Assembly (NCBI GenBank): GCA_016705475.1
Contig: JADIYD010000009.1
Span: 186,001-250,000 of the forward strand
Length of the DNA stretch: 64,000 bases
Reading direction: 5' to 3'
Origin: Betaproteobacteria bacterium
GTDB taxonomy: Bacteria; Pseudomonadota; Gammaproteobacteria; Burkholderiales; Rhodocyclaceae
Under the pieces are notes generated by a model. It worked only from the letters and a program-made list of their open reading frames with translations, had not been told where the DNA came from and made no database searches. Each line of letters starts with the position of its first letter. The stretch's first letter is position 1. A program made the translations under genes and the position numbers. Below, piece by piece: positions 52,243-61,135 of this stretch.

Positions 52243-52560
52243 ATGTCGCAATACGACAATGTTTCCGTGGTCAAAAAGGCCAATGTTTACTTCGACGGCA
52301 AGTGTGTCAGCCACACCGTGGTGCTCGCCGATGGCACCAAGAAGACGGTGGGCGTGATCCTGCCGTCCAGCCTGACCTTCAACACCGGCGCACCGGAAAT
52401 CATGGAAGGCGTCGGCGGTTCGTGCCGTGTCAAGCTCAAGGGCGAAACCGAATGGACGACCTGGGGCGAAGGCCAGTCTTTCAATGTGCCGGGCAACTCC
52501 AGCTTCGAGATTTTAGTTGCTGACGGTGAGTCCTATCACTACGTCTGCCATTTCGGGTAA
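52243..52560 (+). CDS. ppnP: Pyrimidine/purine nucleoside phosphorylase PpnP
   Basis: Small cupin-fold phosphorylase (formerly DUF1255/YaiE) acting on several nucleosides. The 105-residue protein contains ANVYFDGKCVSHTVVLADG, GVILPSSLTFNTGAPEIMEG and the cupin strand WGEGQSFNVPGNSSFEI, closing with YHYVCHFG, all standard. It directly abuts the DUF2788 gene and precedes yajQ by 5 nt. Confidence 0.94.
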   Translation: MSQYDNVSVVKKANVYFDGKCVSHTVVLADGTKKTVGVILPSSLTFNTGAPEIMEGVGGSCRVKLKGETEWTTWGEGQSFNVPGNSSFEILVADGESYHYVCHFG

Positions 52561-52565
52561 TCACC

Positions 52566-53060
52566 ATGCCAAGCTTTGACTTCACCTCCGAAGCGGACAT
52601 GGTGGCGTTGAAGAACGCCATTGATGTCACCTCGCGCCAGATCGACAATCGCTACGACTTCAAGGGCACGACTGCCAAGGTCGAGCTGAACGAGAAGGAC
52701 AAGGTCATCACCATGTGGGGTGACTCGGACTTTCACCTAGACCAGATCAAGGACCTGCTTTTTCCGGCAATGGAAAAGAAGGAGAAGGAGAGCGTCAAGC
52801 GTCTGGATCACCAGAAAATCGTCAGCGTTTCCGGCAACAAGGTGAAGCAGGAAATGAAGATCAAGGACGGGATCGACAGCGATCTGGCCAAGAAGATCGT
52901 CAAGCTGGTCAAGGATGGCAAGCTCAAGGTCCAGGCCGCGATTCAGGGCGAAACCGTACGGGTCACGGGCGCCAAGCGGGATGACCTGCAGGCGTGCATT
53001 GCCTTGATCACCAAGTCGATTACCGACTTTCCGATCAAGTACGGCAATTTCCGCGACTAG
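52566..53060 (+). CDS. yajQ: YajQ family nucleotide-binding protein
   Basis: A 164-residue protein with two ferredoxin-like subdomains. It starts PSFDFTSEADMVALKNAID and contains RQIDNRYDFKGT, IKDGIDSDLAKKIVKLVKDG and VQAAIQGETVRVTGAKRDDL. Members bind nucleic acids or nucleotides; a Xanthomonas homologue is a cyclic di-GMP effector, which may matter given the diguanylate cyclase elsewhere in the window. A strong terminator follows. Confidence 0.94.
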   Translation: MPSFDFTSEADMVALKNAIDVTSRQIDNRYDFKGTTAKVELNEKDKVITMWGDSDFHLDQIKDLLFPAMEKKEKESVKRLDHQKIVSVSGNKVKQEMKIKDGIDSDLAKKIVKLVKDGKLKVQAAIQGETVRVTGAKRDDLQACIALITKSITDFPIKYGNFRD

Positions 53061-53103
53061 GCTCACTGCTGCGGTCAACCGGAAAAAACGGGTGAAAATG
53101 AAA

Positions 53104-53128
53104 ACGGGCTGCACGCAGCCCGTTTTTT
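53104..53128 (+). terminator. Rho-independent terminator after yajQ
   Basis: ACGGGCTGC (53104-53112) and GCAGCCCGT (53115-53123) with a 2-nt spacer (in practice a 4-nt loop), then TTTTTTATT. The A-run upstream could serve the convergent amidotransferase gene. Confidence 0.9.
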
Positions 53129-53143
53129 ATTGGCGTCAGCGTG

Positions 53144-53857
53144 TCAGTGAGCCAGGCCCTTGATCCACACCGAATAGAGCTGTTCCGACAGCTGGCGCAT
53201 AACCGGTAGTTTTGCCGAAATTTCCGCAAGCATCGCTTCCGGCGTCTGCGCGCTGGGCAGGTCGGCGACGGCGATCGCTTCGTCGGCCCACTGCTCACAC
53301 CACGTGGCAATCATTTCCGGCGTCATTTCGACGTGGCATTGCATGCCGAGGTGCGGGCCGATCACGAACATCTGGTTGGCGCAGTAGCCATTGGCCAGCA
53401 AACGCGTGGCGCCGGTCGGAATGCTGAACGTTTCGCCATGCCACTGGAAGACTGTGCCGTTCTTGCCGGCAAAATCACCCAGCCACTGGCGGGCGATGGC
53501 ATTCTCCTCGCCATGTGCGCCGCTCCAGCCGATTTCCTTGACAGGATTGCGCGTGACCTGCCCGCCCAGCGCCTTGCTCATCAATTGCCCGCCGAGACAA
53601 TGGCCAATGACTGGAACATCCTTCGCGACGGCATCGCGAATCAACGCGCAGACCGGTTCGATCCACGGCAGTGGGTCGTTGACGCTCATCGGCCCACCCA
53701 TGAAACAAAGGCCGGAAAAACCGGCGACGCTTACCGGTACCTCAGCCCCTTCGTCGAGGGCAATCAGCGTCCATGGAATGCCTTGCTGCTCAAGGAATAT
53801 GGCAAAATAGCCCGGACCTTCAGTGGGGGAGTGGCGAAAGATGGCGACAGGTTGCAT
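53144..53857 (-). CDS. Type 1 (class I) glutamine amidotransferase
   Basis: A 237-residue GMP-synthase-like amidotransferase. The catalytic triad is visible: Cys87 in VIGHCLGGQLMSKALGG, and His175 and Glu177 in GMQCHVEMTP. The oxyanion region CFMGGPMSVND is also present. Such stand-alone proteins often hydrolyse gamma-glutamyl compounds or supply ammonia to an unknown partner; no synthase partner is adjacent. Its ATG overlaps the first codons of the divergent aspartic protease. Confidence 0.9.
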   Translation of the reverse strand: MQPVAIFRHSPTEGPGYFAIFLEQQGIPWTLIALDEGAEVPVSVAGFSGLCFMGGPMSVNDPLPWIEPVCALIRDAVAKDVPVIGHCLGGQLMSKALGGQVTRNPVKEIGWSGAHGEENAIARQWLGDFAGKNGTVFQWHGETFSIPTGATRLLANGYCANQMFVIGPHLGMQCHVEMTPEMIATWCEQWADEAIAVADLPSAQTPEAMLAEISAKLPVMRQLSEQLYSVWIKGLAH

Positions 53858-54518
53858 GGCGGCGTTGGGATTCAGAAAAGCGAAGCATCATTTTACGCTG
53901 CTTGCCCTGTTGGCGATGCTGCTGCCCGCTGCCGGCATGGCGCAGGATGTCGGACTGGCCGGGATCATGGGCTCCAAGGCGATGCTCATGATCAATGGTG
54001 GAGAGCCGCAGGCGGTGCCGGTTGGCAAGACGGTGGAAGGCGTCAAGCTGGTCTCCATTCAGGATGATCAGGTCACCATCGAGGTTGGCGGACGTAAGCG
54101 TCCCTTGCGTGTTGGTCAGCATGCTGTCGGCGTTTCCGGTGGTGATGGCTCAGACAAGATCGTGATGACAGCCGATATTCAGGGCCATTTTTATACTACG
54201 GGCACAGTGAACGGCACTTCTGTTCGCTTTGTCGTCGATACAGGGGCAACAAGCATTGCGCTGGGTCCGAATGACGCCCGGCGCATTGGTCTGGATCTAC
54301 GGCAGGGGCAGCGTGGGCTGACGAGTACAGCCAACGGAACCGTCGTTGTCACACGTATACCACTTGATACCGTCAGAATTGGTGGCGTAACCATGCACAA
54401 TGTGGAGGCGGTGGTGTTGCCGACAGAAATGCCGATCGCCCTGCTTGGCATGAGTTTTCTGAACCGCATGGAAATGCAGCGCGATGGCAGTACCATGACA
54501 TTGAAAAAAAGATTCTAG
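53841..54518 (+). CDS. Retropepsin-like periplasmic aspartic protease (clan AA)
   Basis: A 225-residue exported protein with a signal peptide (KHHFTLLALLAMLLPAAGMA). The retropepsin-like domain contains the single catalytic motif D133-T134-G135 in FVVDTGATSIALG, and later EMPIALLGMSFLNRM, matching the bacterial TIGR02281-type family, which must dimerise to be active. ATG 53841 is chosen; ATG 53856 and GTG 53823 are also in frame. The start region overlaps the divergent amidotransferase gene. Confidence 0.85.
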   Translation: MATGCMAALGFRKAKHHFTLLALLAMLLPAAGMAQDVGLAGIMGSKAMLMINGGEPQAVPVGKTVEGVKLVSIQDDQVTIEVGGRKRPLRVGQHAVGVSGGDGSDKIVMTADIQGHFYTTGTVNGTSVRFVVDTGATSIALGPNDARRIGLDLRQGQRGLTSTANGTVVVTRIPLDTVRIGGVTMHNVEAVVLPTEMPIALLGMSFLNRMEMQRDGSTMTLKKRF

Positions 54519-54527
54519 GAGAGAGAG

Positions 54528-54785
54528 ATGCCACAAAAAGATCAGGAAATAGCGCTCCTGCGTGATGAACTGGAAATGCTGATGGGCGAGCGGCAGGCGC
54601 TTTTGCGCGTGGCAGGTGCTGCGGCCGTCATGATTGCCAGCATGGACAGCAAGCGCTTGCCGGTTGGCGCTATCGAGTCGGCTGATCTGGTGGCTACAAC
54701 CATTAACGATCTTTCCGAAGAAACGCTTCAGGATGCCCTGTCCGCGGTCAACGCCGAGATCGAGGAAGATTCCACGAGCGAATGA
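54528..54785 (+). CDS. Conserved hypothetical protein, short coiled coil
   Basis: An 85-residue acidic protein preceded by AGGAGAGAG. It starts with a likely coiled coil (QEIALLRDELEMLMGERQAL), then a helical part with a conserved-looking LPVGAIESADLVATTINDLS. No family is recognised. It lies 9 nt after the aspartic protease and overlaps the NUDIX gene by ATGA, which supports it being real. Confidence 0.65.
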   Translation: MPQKDQEIALLRDELEMLMGERQALLRVAGAAAVMIASMDSKRLPVGAIESADLVATTINDLSEETLQDALSAVNAEIEEDSTSE

Positions 54786-55378
54786 CGCTGGATCTGGAGC
54801 GCCTGCGGGCCAGCCTGCTGTCAGAGCCGCTGAGTGGGCACTTCATTCAGGAAGACGGTGCCGAAGATAAGCCGCTGACCCCGGCAGCGGTGCTGTTTCC
54901 GATCGTTATTCGTGACGGTAAGCAGACGGTTCTGCTCACCCAGCGCACGGCGCATCTCAAGGACCACGCCGGACAGATCAGCTTTCCTGGAGGACGGGTT
55001 GAGCCCGAGGATATTTCACCGTCGCACACCGCCTTGCGTGAAACCGAGGAAGAAATAGGGCTTTCCCGCGAGCGCATTGAAATCCTCGGCTTTCTGCCAG
55101 AGTATCGGACCGGAACCGGCTTTCGCGTGACGCCGGTTGTTGCACTTGTCCTGCCACCATTCGATTTGCTGCCTGATCCCTTCGAGGTGGCCGAGGTCTT
55201 CGAGGTACCGCTCGCCTTTTTGCTTGATCCGGCCAACCATCAGCAGCATTCGCTGCATTATCGCGGCGCTCTTCGAAATTACTTCGCCATGCCGTATGGC
55301 GACTATTTCATCTGGGGCGCCACCGCCGGCATGATCCGTTCGCTGAGCGAGCGTCTTGGCCTTCTCCACGCCACCTGA
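54782..55378 (+). CDS. CoA pyrophosphatase, NUDIX family
   Basis: Hydrolyses CoA and its derivatives to phosphopantetheine and adenosine 3',5'-bisphosphate. In the 198-residue protein the CoA-type signature LLTQRTAHLKDHAGQISFPG leads into the Nudix box (GGRVEPEDISP at 70-80, then TALRETEEEIGL ending at 94). The box has the one-residue-longer spacing seen in the NudL group. The start overlaps the preceding gene as ATGA; the CobD/CbiB-like gene follows 64 nt later. Confidence 0.9.
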   Translation: MTLDLERLRASLLSEPLSGHFIQEDGAEDKPLTPAAVLFPIVIRDGKQTVLLTQRTAHLKDHAGQISFPGGRVEPEDISPSHTALRETEEEIGLSRERIEILGFLPEYRTGTGFRVTPVVALVLPPFDLLPDPFEVAEVFEVPLAFLLDPANHQQHSLHYRGALRNYFAMPYGDYFIWGATAGMIRSLSERLGLLHAT

Positions 55379-55442
55379 GCTTGTGGTATCGTGGCACTTT
55401 ACTCAATGACAATAAGCCGATAACGGCAATCATCGGCACCCC

Positions 55443-56366
55443 ATGAGTCTTCTTTCGCTCATCGCAGTTTTCCTCATCGAGCAACTGCAACCTCTTGATT
55501 ATCGTCGCGTCGTCGCCGATCCCGTCGGTACATGGGCGGACTTCATCGAGTCCCGCTTCAATGCCGGTGAGTACCGGCACGGCGTCCTGGCCTGGTGCCT
55601 GGCGGTCTTCTTGCCGGTGGTGCTCGTTGCCGTCGCCTACGGCCTGCTGTATTCCCTGAATCCACTTTTCGGCTGGGTGCTCAACGTCGGTGTCCTTTAC
55701 CTGACCATGGGCTTCCGTCAGTTCAGCCATCATTACACTGAAATTCAGCTGGCCCTGCGCCTTGGCGATCTGGAGCGTGCGCGCCATCTGCTGGCCGAGT
55801 GGCAAGGCATCTCCACCTATGGCCTTGGCTCCGAAGATATCGCCCGCCTGTCCATCGAGGGGGCGCTCGCCGCCTCGCATCGTCACGTCTTTGCCGTTGT
55901 GCTCTGGTTTGTCCTGTTGCCCGGTCCGTGCGGTGCCTTGCTCTACCGTCTGTCCGCTATTGTTCGTGATCGCTGGAATACCGGGAATGCAACTCGGCAA
56001 ACCGATTTTTCATCGTTTTCACGGCTTGTTTTCGGTATGATCGACTGGTTGCCATCCAGAACAACAGCCTCGGCATTCGCCATCGTTGGAGACTTCGAGG
56101 ACGCGGTATATTGCTGGCGAACCCAGCCGGCGCAATGGCCGGACCGCGACCTCGGCATCATCCTCGCGGCTGGCGCTGGTGCGCTGGGTGTTCAGCTGGG
56201 CAGGCCGGTGGTCGATGGTGTTGAAGTGTCCGACCGGGCCGAACTGGGGCTGGGTGATCCAGCCGATGTGGATTTCATGCAGAGTGCCGTCGGCCTCGTC
56301 TGGCGAGCTACTGTGTTGTGGATGTTGTTGCTGTTTTTGTTGGGGCTTGCCACGTTGGTGGGCTGA
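55443..56366 (+). CDS. CobD/CbiB-like (AmpE-like) membrane protein
   Basis: A 307-residue membrane protein with four to five hydrophobic segments. The start LLSLIAVFLIEQLQPLDYRR and the motif RQFSHHYTEIQLALRLGDLE followed by RARHLLAEWQG are typical of the betaproteobacterial CobD/CbiB family and also seen in AmpE. True CbiB makes adenosylcobinamide phosphate; no other cobalamin gene is nearby, so a function in B12 synthesis is doubtful. Confidence 0.8.
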   Translation: MSLLSLIAVFLIEQLQPLDYRRVVADPVGTWADFIESRFNAGEYRHGVLAWCLAVFLPVVLVAVAYGLLYSLNPLFGWVLNVGVLYLTMGFRQFSHHYTEIQLALRLGDLERARHLLAEWQGISTYGLGSEDIARLSIEGALAASHRHVFAVVLWFVLLPGPCGALLYRLSAIVRDRWNTGNATRQTDFSSFSRLVFGMIDWLPSRTTASAFAIVGDFEDAVYCWRTQPAQWPDRDLGIILAAGAGALGVQLGRPVVDGVEVSDRAELGLGDPADVDFMQSAVGLVWRATVLWMLLLFLLGLATLVG

Positions 56367-56388
56367 ATAATTCTTACAGGAGATTTAC

Positions 56389-57570
56389 ATGAGCAGAGAT
56401 GTCGTCGTTCTAAGCGCAGTTCGTTCCGGTATTGGTGCTTTCGGTGGTTCCCTGGCCGATTTTGAAGCCAGCGAGTTGGCAGGTATCGTCATGAGGGAAT
56501 CAATTGCCCGCTCTGGTGTTGATCCGCAGGCAATCAACTACGTCACGGTCGGTAACTGCATTCCGACTGATGCCCGTTACGCCTATGTCTCACGCGTTGC
56601 CTCCATTCAGGCTGGTCTGCCGATGGAGTCGGTCGCCATGCAGGTCAGCCGTCTCTGCTCCTCCGGTCTTCAGGCTATCGTCACCACGGCACAGAACATC
56701 GCGCTGAGCGATGCCGATTACGGTATCGGTGGTGGTGTCGAAGTGATGTCCAAGGGCACCTACATGTTGCCGGCACTGCGTTCCGGCGCTCGCATGGGCG
56801 ACACCAAGGCAATCGACAGCATGGTTGCTGTGCTGACCGACCCGTTCGGTGTCGGCCACATGGGCATCACCGCAGAAAATCTCGCTGCCAAGCACGGCTT
56901 TACCCGTGAGCAGCAGGATGCATTTGCGGTCGAGTCGCAGCGTCGTGCCACGGCAGCCATTGCTGCCGGTTACTTCAAGTCGCAGATCGTTCCGATCGTC
57001 AAGCAGACCCGCAAGGGCGAAGTGGTGTTCGATACCGACGAGCACGTCAAGTCCAGCACGACGATGGAATCTCTGGCCAAGATGAAGCCGGCCTTCAAGA
57101 AGGACGGTACCGTCACCGCCGGTAACGCCTCCGGTATCAATGATGGCGCTGCCTTCTTCGTGCTGGCCGCCGCTGACGTCGCTGCCAAGGCCGGTCAAAA
57201 GGCGATGGCCCGTATCGCTGGCTATGCTGTCGCTGGCGTGGCGAACGACATCATGGGCGAAGGCCCGATCCCGGCGTCCAAGCTGGCCCTGAAGAAGGCT
57301 GGCCTTACCCTTGACCAGATGGATGTCATCGAATCCAACGAAGCTTTCGCGGCTCAGGCACTGACTGTTTCCAAGGTTCTCGGTCTTGATCCGGCCAAGA
57401 CCAACCCGAACGGCGGCGCCATCGCCCTCGGCCACCCGGTTGGCTGTTCCGGTGCCTTCATCGCTACCAAGGCGCTGTACGAACTGGAACGTATTGGTGG
57501 CAAGTACGCACTAGTTACCATGTGTATCGGTGGCGGTCAGGGTATTGCGGTTGTTTTCGAACGCGCCTAA
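56389..57570 (+). CDS. Acetyl-CoA C-acetyltransferase (thiolase)
   Basis: Biosynthetic-type thiolase of 393 residues that condenses or cleaves acyl-CoA. The acylated Cys90 is in VSRLCSSGLQAI, His349 in GGAIALGHPVGCSG, and Cys379 in TMCIGGGQGIA; NASGINDGAA is also present. It resembles PhaA/BktB types used for polyhydroxyalkanoate or ketothiolase roles, but no phaB/phaC is adjacent. SD-like AGGAG occurs just before the start, and a strong terminator follows. Confidence 0.93.
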   Translation: MSRDVVVLSAVRSGIGAFGGSLADFEASELAGIVMRESIARSGVDPQAINYVTVGNCIPTDARYAYVSRVASIQAGLPMESVAMQVSRLCSSGLQAIVTTAQNIALSDADYGIGGGVEVMSKGTYMLPALRSGARMGDTKAIDSMVAVLTDPFGVGHMGITAENLAAKHGFTREQQDAFAVESQRRATAAIAAGYFKSQIVPIVKQTRKGEVVFDTDEHVKSSTTMESLAKMKPAFKKDGTVTAGNASGINDGAAFFVLAAADVAAKAGQKAMARIAGYAVAGVANDIMGEGPIPASKLALKKAGLTLDQMDVIESNEAFAAQALTVSKVLGLDPAKTNPNGGAIALGHPVGCSGAFIATKALYELERIGGKYALVTMCIGGGQGIAVVFERA

Positions 57571-57596
57571 GCAATTCGAACTGCTGTTGCCGAAAA

Positions 57597-57625
57597 CCCG
57601 CCGGAATAATCCGGCGGGTTTTTTT
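57597..57625 (+). terminator. Rho-independent terminator after the thiolase
   Basis: CCCGCCGGA (57597-57605), loop ATAA, TCCGGCGGG (57610-57618), then seven Ts. Very strong intrinsic terminator. Confidence 0.93.
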
Positions 57626-57721
57626 ATTTGCACCATCTTGAAAATCTGCTGCACCTTTGCGGTGCGTCAATAGTCATAAAGTGCTATTCGGCGCATGATT
57701 TAAGGCTGGTTTGCGGGTGGC

Positions 57722-59185
57722 ATGGAATCTGCTGAAACCCGTTTGAGAGCTTCCTCAGCGACGAGTGGAAAAATGAACTTCTATAACGAGATGTATGACG
57801 CCCAAGGTGGTGTCCGTGCGCATTACAAGGGATACGAAGACTGGCTCAAGGCGACTCCGTCCGAGCGCATAGCCCGCAAGCGGGCGGAGGCTGATCTGGC
57901 CTTCCATCGGGTCGGCATCACCTTTGCCGTCTATGGCGAGGAAGCGGGCAAGGAACGCCTGATTCCGTTCGACATCATCCCCCGGGTTATTCCTTCGGCC
58001 GAGTGGAAGTCCCTGCGCTCTGGGCTGCGCCAGCGCGTCAAGGCGCTCAACATGTTCCTGCATGACGTCTACCACGACCAGGAAATTCTGAAGGCCGGCA
58101 AGATTCCCGCCGAGCAGGTGCTGAACAATGCCCAGTTCCGCCCGGAAATGATGGGTGTCGATCTGCCGGGAAATGTCTATGCACACATCGCCGGCGTCGA
58201 TATCGTCCGCGCCGGTGAAGGCGAGTTCTACGTACTCGAAGACAACCTGCGCGTACCGTCCGGCGTCTCGTACATGCTCGAAGACCGCAAGATGATGATG
58301 CGTCTCTTCCCTGAACTGTTTGCCAAGCACAAGGTGGCGCCAGTCCAGCATTACCCGGACATGCTGCTTGAAAAGCTGCGGGCTGTGGCGCCGAAGGGCG
58401 TCTCCAACCCGACCGTTGTCGTGCTGACACCGGGTGCCTACAACAGCGCCTATTTCGAACACACTTTCCTCGCCCAGCAGATGGGCGTCGAACTGGTTGA
58501 AGGCCGCGATCTCTTCGTCAAGGACGAGGTGGTCTACATGCGCACGACGCAGGGGCCGCGTCGTGTTGATGTCATCTACCGCCGCCTCGACGATGACTAC
58601 ATGGACCCGCTGGCCTTCCGCGCCGATTCGTCGCTTGGCGTACCGGGCATCCTGAAGGCTTACCAGGCCGGCAACGTGACGCTGTCGAATGCCATCGGCA
58701 CCGGCGTCGCCGACGACAAGTCGATCTACCCGTATGTGCCGGACATGATTCGCTTCTACCTCGACGAGGAGCCGATCCTCAACAACGTGCCGACCTACAT
58801 GTGTCGCAAGCCGGACGAACTCAAGTACGTGCTCGACCATCTGGCTGAGCTGGTCGTCAAGGAAGTCCATGGCGCTGGCGGTTACGGCATGCTGGTCGGG
58901 CCGGCTTCGACCAAGGAGCAGATCGAACATTTCCGCAAGTTGCTGATCGCCAAGCCGGACGGCTACATCGCCCAGCCGACGCTGGCCCTGTCCAACTGCC
59001 CGACCTTTGTCGAGGAAGGCATCGCGCCGCGCCACCTCGACCTGCGCCCCTTCGTGCTGTCCTCGGGCAAGTGTGTGGATATGGTGCCGGGTGGCCTGAC
59101 CCGCGTCGCGCTCACCAAGGGCTCGCTGGTCGTCAACTCGTCGCAGGGCGGCGGCACCAAAGATACCTGGGTTCTGGAGGATTAA
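57722..59185 (+). CDS. Circularly permuted ATP-grasp protein (DUF404/DUF407)
   Basis: A 487-residue soluble protein of the circularly permuted ATP-grasp family, thought to form amide or peptide bonds. Typical segments are FYNEMYDAQGGVRAHYKGYE, LNMFLHDVYHDQEILKAG, VLEDNLRVPSGVSYMLEDRK, VVKEVHGAGGYGMLVGP and the final SSQGGGTKDTWVL. ATG 57722 is used; ATG 57773 (MNFYNEMYD) is a plausible alternative, since the extra 17 residues are not family-like. It lies 3 nt before the alpha-E gene, its constant partner. Confidence 0.92.
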   Translation: MESAETRLRASSATSGKMNFYNEMYDAQGGVRAHYKGYEDWLKATPSERIARKRAEADLAFHRVGITFAVYGEEAGKERLIPFDIIPRVIPSAEWKSLRSGLRQRVKALNMFLHDVYHDQEILKAGKIPAEQVLNNAQFRPEMMGVDLPGNVYAHIAGVDIVRAGEGEFYVLEDNLRVPSGVSYMLEDRKMMMRLFPELFAKHKVAPVQHYPDMLLEKLRAVAPKGVSNPTVVVLTPGAYNSAYFEHTFLAQQMGVELVEGRDLFVKDEVVYMRTTQGPRRVDVIYRRLDDDYMDPLAFRADSSLGVPGILKAYQAGNVTLSNAIGTGVADDKSIYPYVPDMIRFYLDEEPILNNVPTYMCRKPDELKYVLDHLAELVVKEVHGAGGYGMLVGPASTKEQIEHFRKLLIAKPDGYIAQPTLALSNCPTFVEEGIAPRHLDLRPFVLSSGKCVDMVPGGLTRVALTKGSLVVNSSQGGGTKDTWVLED

Positions 59186-59188
59186 GTC

Positions 59189-60136
59189 ATGCTGAGTCGA
59201 ACTGCCGATCACCTGTTCTGGATGTCGCGCTACATTGAGCGCGCCGAGAACCTTGCCCGCCTGCTGGACGTTACCTGGCAAATGTCGCTGGTGCCGCAAC
59301 CGCTGGAAACGATCAACCAGAGCTGGAATGCGATCATCGCCCTGAATAGCCTGGAAGAGGCGTATGCGAAGAAGTATTCCACGGTCAACGGCGAAAATGT
59401 CCTGAAATTCATGGTCAGTGACCCGGACAACTTCGCGTCGATTTTCAGCTGCCTGCGCATGGCGCGTGAAAACGCCCATGCCGTGCGTGGCACGCTGACG
59501 ACCGAGATGTGGGAAACGCTCAATTCGACCTGGCTGGAGGCTCGCGAGAAGACCTTCGAGCAACTTTTCAATGCCGGCATCGGGGACTATTTCGAATGGG
59601 TCAAGATGCGTTCCTCGCTGTCGCGTGGGACGACGCTGGGTACCCTGCTGCAGGATGACGCCTATCACTTCATCCGTCTCGGGACGCTGCTGGAAAGGGC
59701 CGACAACACGGCGCGTATCCTTGACGTGAAATACCACGTGCTGCGCCCGAACGGCGACGAAGGGGCGACGGATTTCTACGAATGGGGCGCACTGCTCCGC
59801 TCCGTCTCTGCCTTCGAGGTCTATCGCAAGGTCTATCGCGATGTCATCACGCCGGAGCGGGTGGCCGAACTGCTGATCTTCAACAAGGACATGCCGCGTT
59901 CATTGCAGTTCTGCCTGAACAGCGTCATCAAGACCCTCGAAAAGATCGCCAACAGTCACTCTGGCGAAACGGAGCGCCAGGCCGGGATGCTGCATTCACA
60001 GCTACGCTACGGGCGTATCGAGGACATCCTCGACCACGGCTTGCATGAGTGGCTCAGTGATTTCATGGATCGGATCTATCTGCTTGGCAACGGCATCAGC
60101 AAGGATTTCCTGGTGCCGATGGACGAAGCTGCCTGA
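59189..60136 (+). CDS. Alpha-E domain protein (DUF403)
   Basis: A 315-residue all-helical protein beginning LSRTADHLFWMSRYIERAEN, the alpha-E signature, with RMARENAHAVRGTLTTEMWE and RADNTARILDVKYH. It nearly always accompanies the circularly permuted ATP-grasp protein, often with a transglutaminase-like gene, in putative peptide-tagging systems. Here the pair ends without a transglutaminase; the next gene is on the opposite strand. Function unproven. Confidence 0.92.
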   Translation: MLSRTADHLFWMSRYIERAENLARLLDVTWQMSLVPQPLETINQSWNAIIALNSLEEAYAKKYSTVNGENVLKFMVSDPDNFASIFSCLRMARENAHAVRGTLTTEMWETLNSTWLEAREKTFEQLFNAGIGDYFEWVKMRSSLSRGTTLGTLLQDDAYHFIRLGTLLERADNTARILDVKYHVLRPNGDEGATDFYEWGALLRSVSAFEVYRKVYRDVITPERVAELLIFNKDMPRSLQFCLNSVIKTLEKIANSHSGETERQAGMLHSQLRYGRIEDILDHGLHEWLSDFMDRIYLLGNGISKDFLVPMDEAA

Positions 60137-60226
60137 GGATAGTCGATTCGGGCAATCCCGACCTGACTCCGCCATTTTCTTCGGCGCTGGGTAACTCCGG
60201 CGCCGAAGTGCTTTAGGGCGCCGCTT

Positions 60227-61132
60227 TCAGCTGTGCTGCAGACGCCAGGCAGCAAGCGTGGCAAGCGTGTCGTCAAGCGTGGTGATCAGCTCGGCGTCGT
60301 CGCTCCTGGCCACGCGGGCAACACCCGAGCCACCAGCCCAGAGTGCCGTCGTGGCCGGCAGAATCATGCGGAGCTGTTGTAGCAGTCCGCCAATCTGGCG
60401 TTGCGGAAAAGCGCCGGAAAATGACAGCGCGACGATGTCCGCCTGATGGGCCTGGGCGGCGCGGCCAATTTCGAGCAAGGGCATTTGTGTTCCGAGGGGA
60501 ATGCACTCGGCGCCTTCCAGTGCGAGTAGCGCCTCAACCATCAGTAACCCGAGCACGTGGAGCTCCTCCGGTACGCTGGTGAGCAGCACGCGCGGCGCTC
60601 GCGGGCCACCGGGCAGGGTGGATATTGCCTGGCGCAGCAGGCGCTTGGTCAGTTCGGTGTACAGATGTTCCTCGAATACTTCGAAGCTGCCGTCCTCCCA
60701 GTATTCACCGACACGACGCGTCAGCGGCGCGATCGTGTCCTGAACAAAGCGCTGCAAGCCCTGCCTGGCCAGACGCTGCTGTATGGCCTGCTGGTAGGCG
60801 GCGGCGTCGTGCTGTTTTATCAGGGCAAGTAATTCCTCAAGTTCATCCCGGTTCTCGGATGCCTCCTGCGTCTCGGGTTTTGAACGACGAGGGCTCAATG
60901 CGGTCAGTTCTTCCTGAGGGGTGGCGATCAGCTTTCCGGGCCGATGCCCGAGATCCATGAGGCGTTTGATGAGGCGCAGGCGATCGACCTGATCGGCCGG
61001 GTAGCAGCGTTCGCCATTGGTGTCGCGACCGGGTACGGGAAAACCGTAGCGGCGTTCCCACATGCGAAGAACATCCTTGGATAGCCCGGTATCGCGTTCG
61101 ACAGCGGCAATATTGAAAGTTGGTGTGTTCAT
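60227..61132 (-). CDS. MerR-family regulator with B12-binding domain (CarH/LitR-like)
   Basis: A 301-residue transcription factor. Residues 5-70 are a MerR winged helix (FNIAAVERDTGLSKDVLRMW, then ERRYGFPVPGRD). Residues about 95-170 form the helical cobalamin-cap domain with W145-x9-E155-H156. The C-terminal Rossmann-type domain carries E190-x-H192-x2-G195, where His192 would be the lower axial ligand. All features needed for adenosylcobalamin sensing of light are kept. It is divergent from the glutathione peroxidase operon, with TTGTC/GACAA boxes between, implying control of that operon and of itself. Confidence 0.9.
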   Translation of the reverse strand: MNTPTFNIAAVERDTGLSKDVLRMWERRYGFPVPGRDTNGERCYPADQVDRLRLIKRLMDLGHRPGKLIATPQEELTALSPRRSKPETQEASENRDELEELLALIKQHDAAAYQQAIQQRLARQGLQRFVQDTIAPLTRRVGEYWEDGSFEVFEEHLYTELTKRLLRQAISTLPGGPRAPRVLLTSVPEELHVLGLLMVEALLALEGAECIPLGTQMPLLEIGRAAQAHQADIVALSFSGAFPQRQIGGLLQQLRMILPATTALWAGGSGVARVARSDDAELITTLDDTLATLAAWRLQHS

Positions 61133-61135
61133 TAT

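Noticed and set aside
57755..59737. 660-codon open frame on the minus strand
   Set aside because: Antisense to the ATP-grasp and alpha-E genes, spanning both; no domain resemblance.
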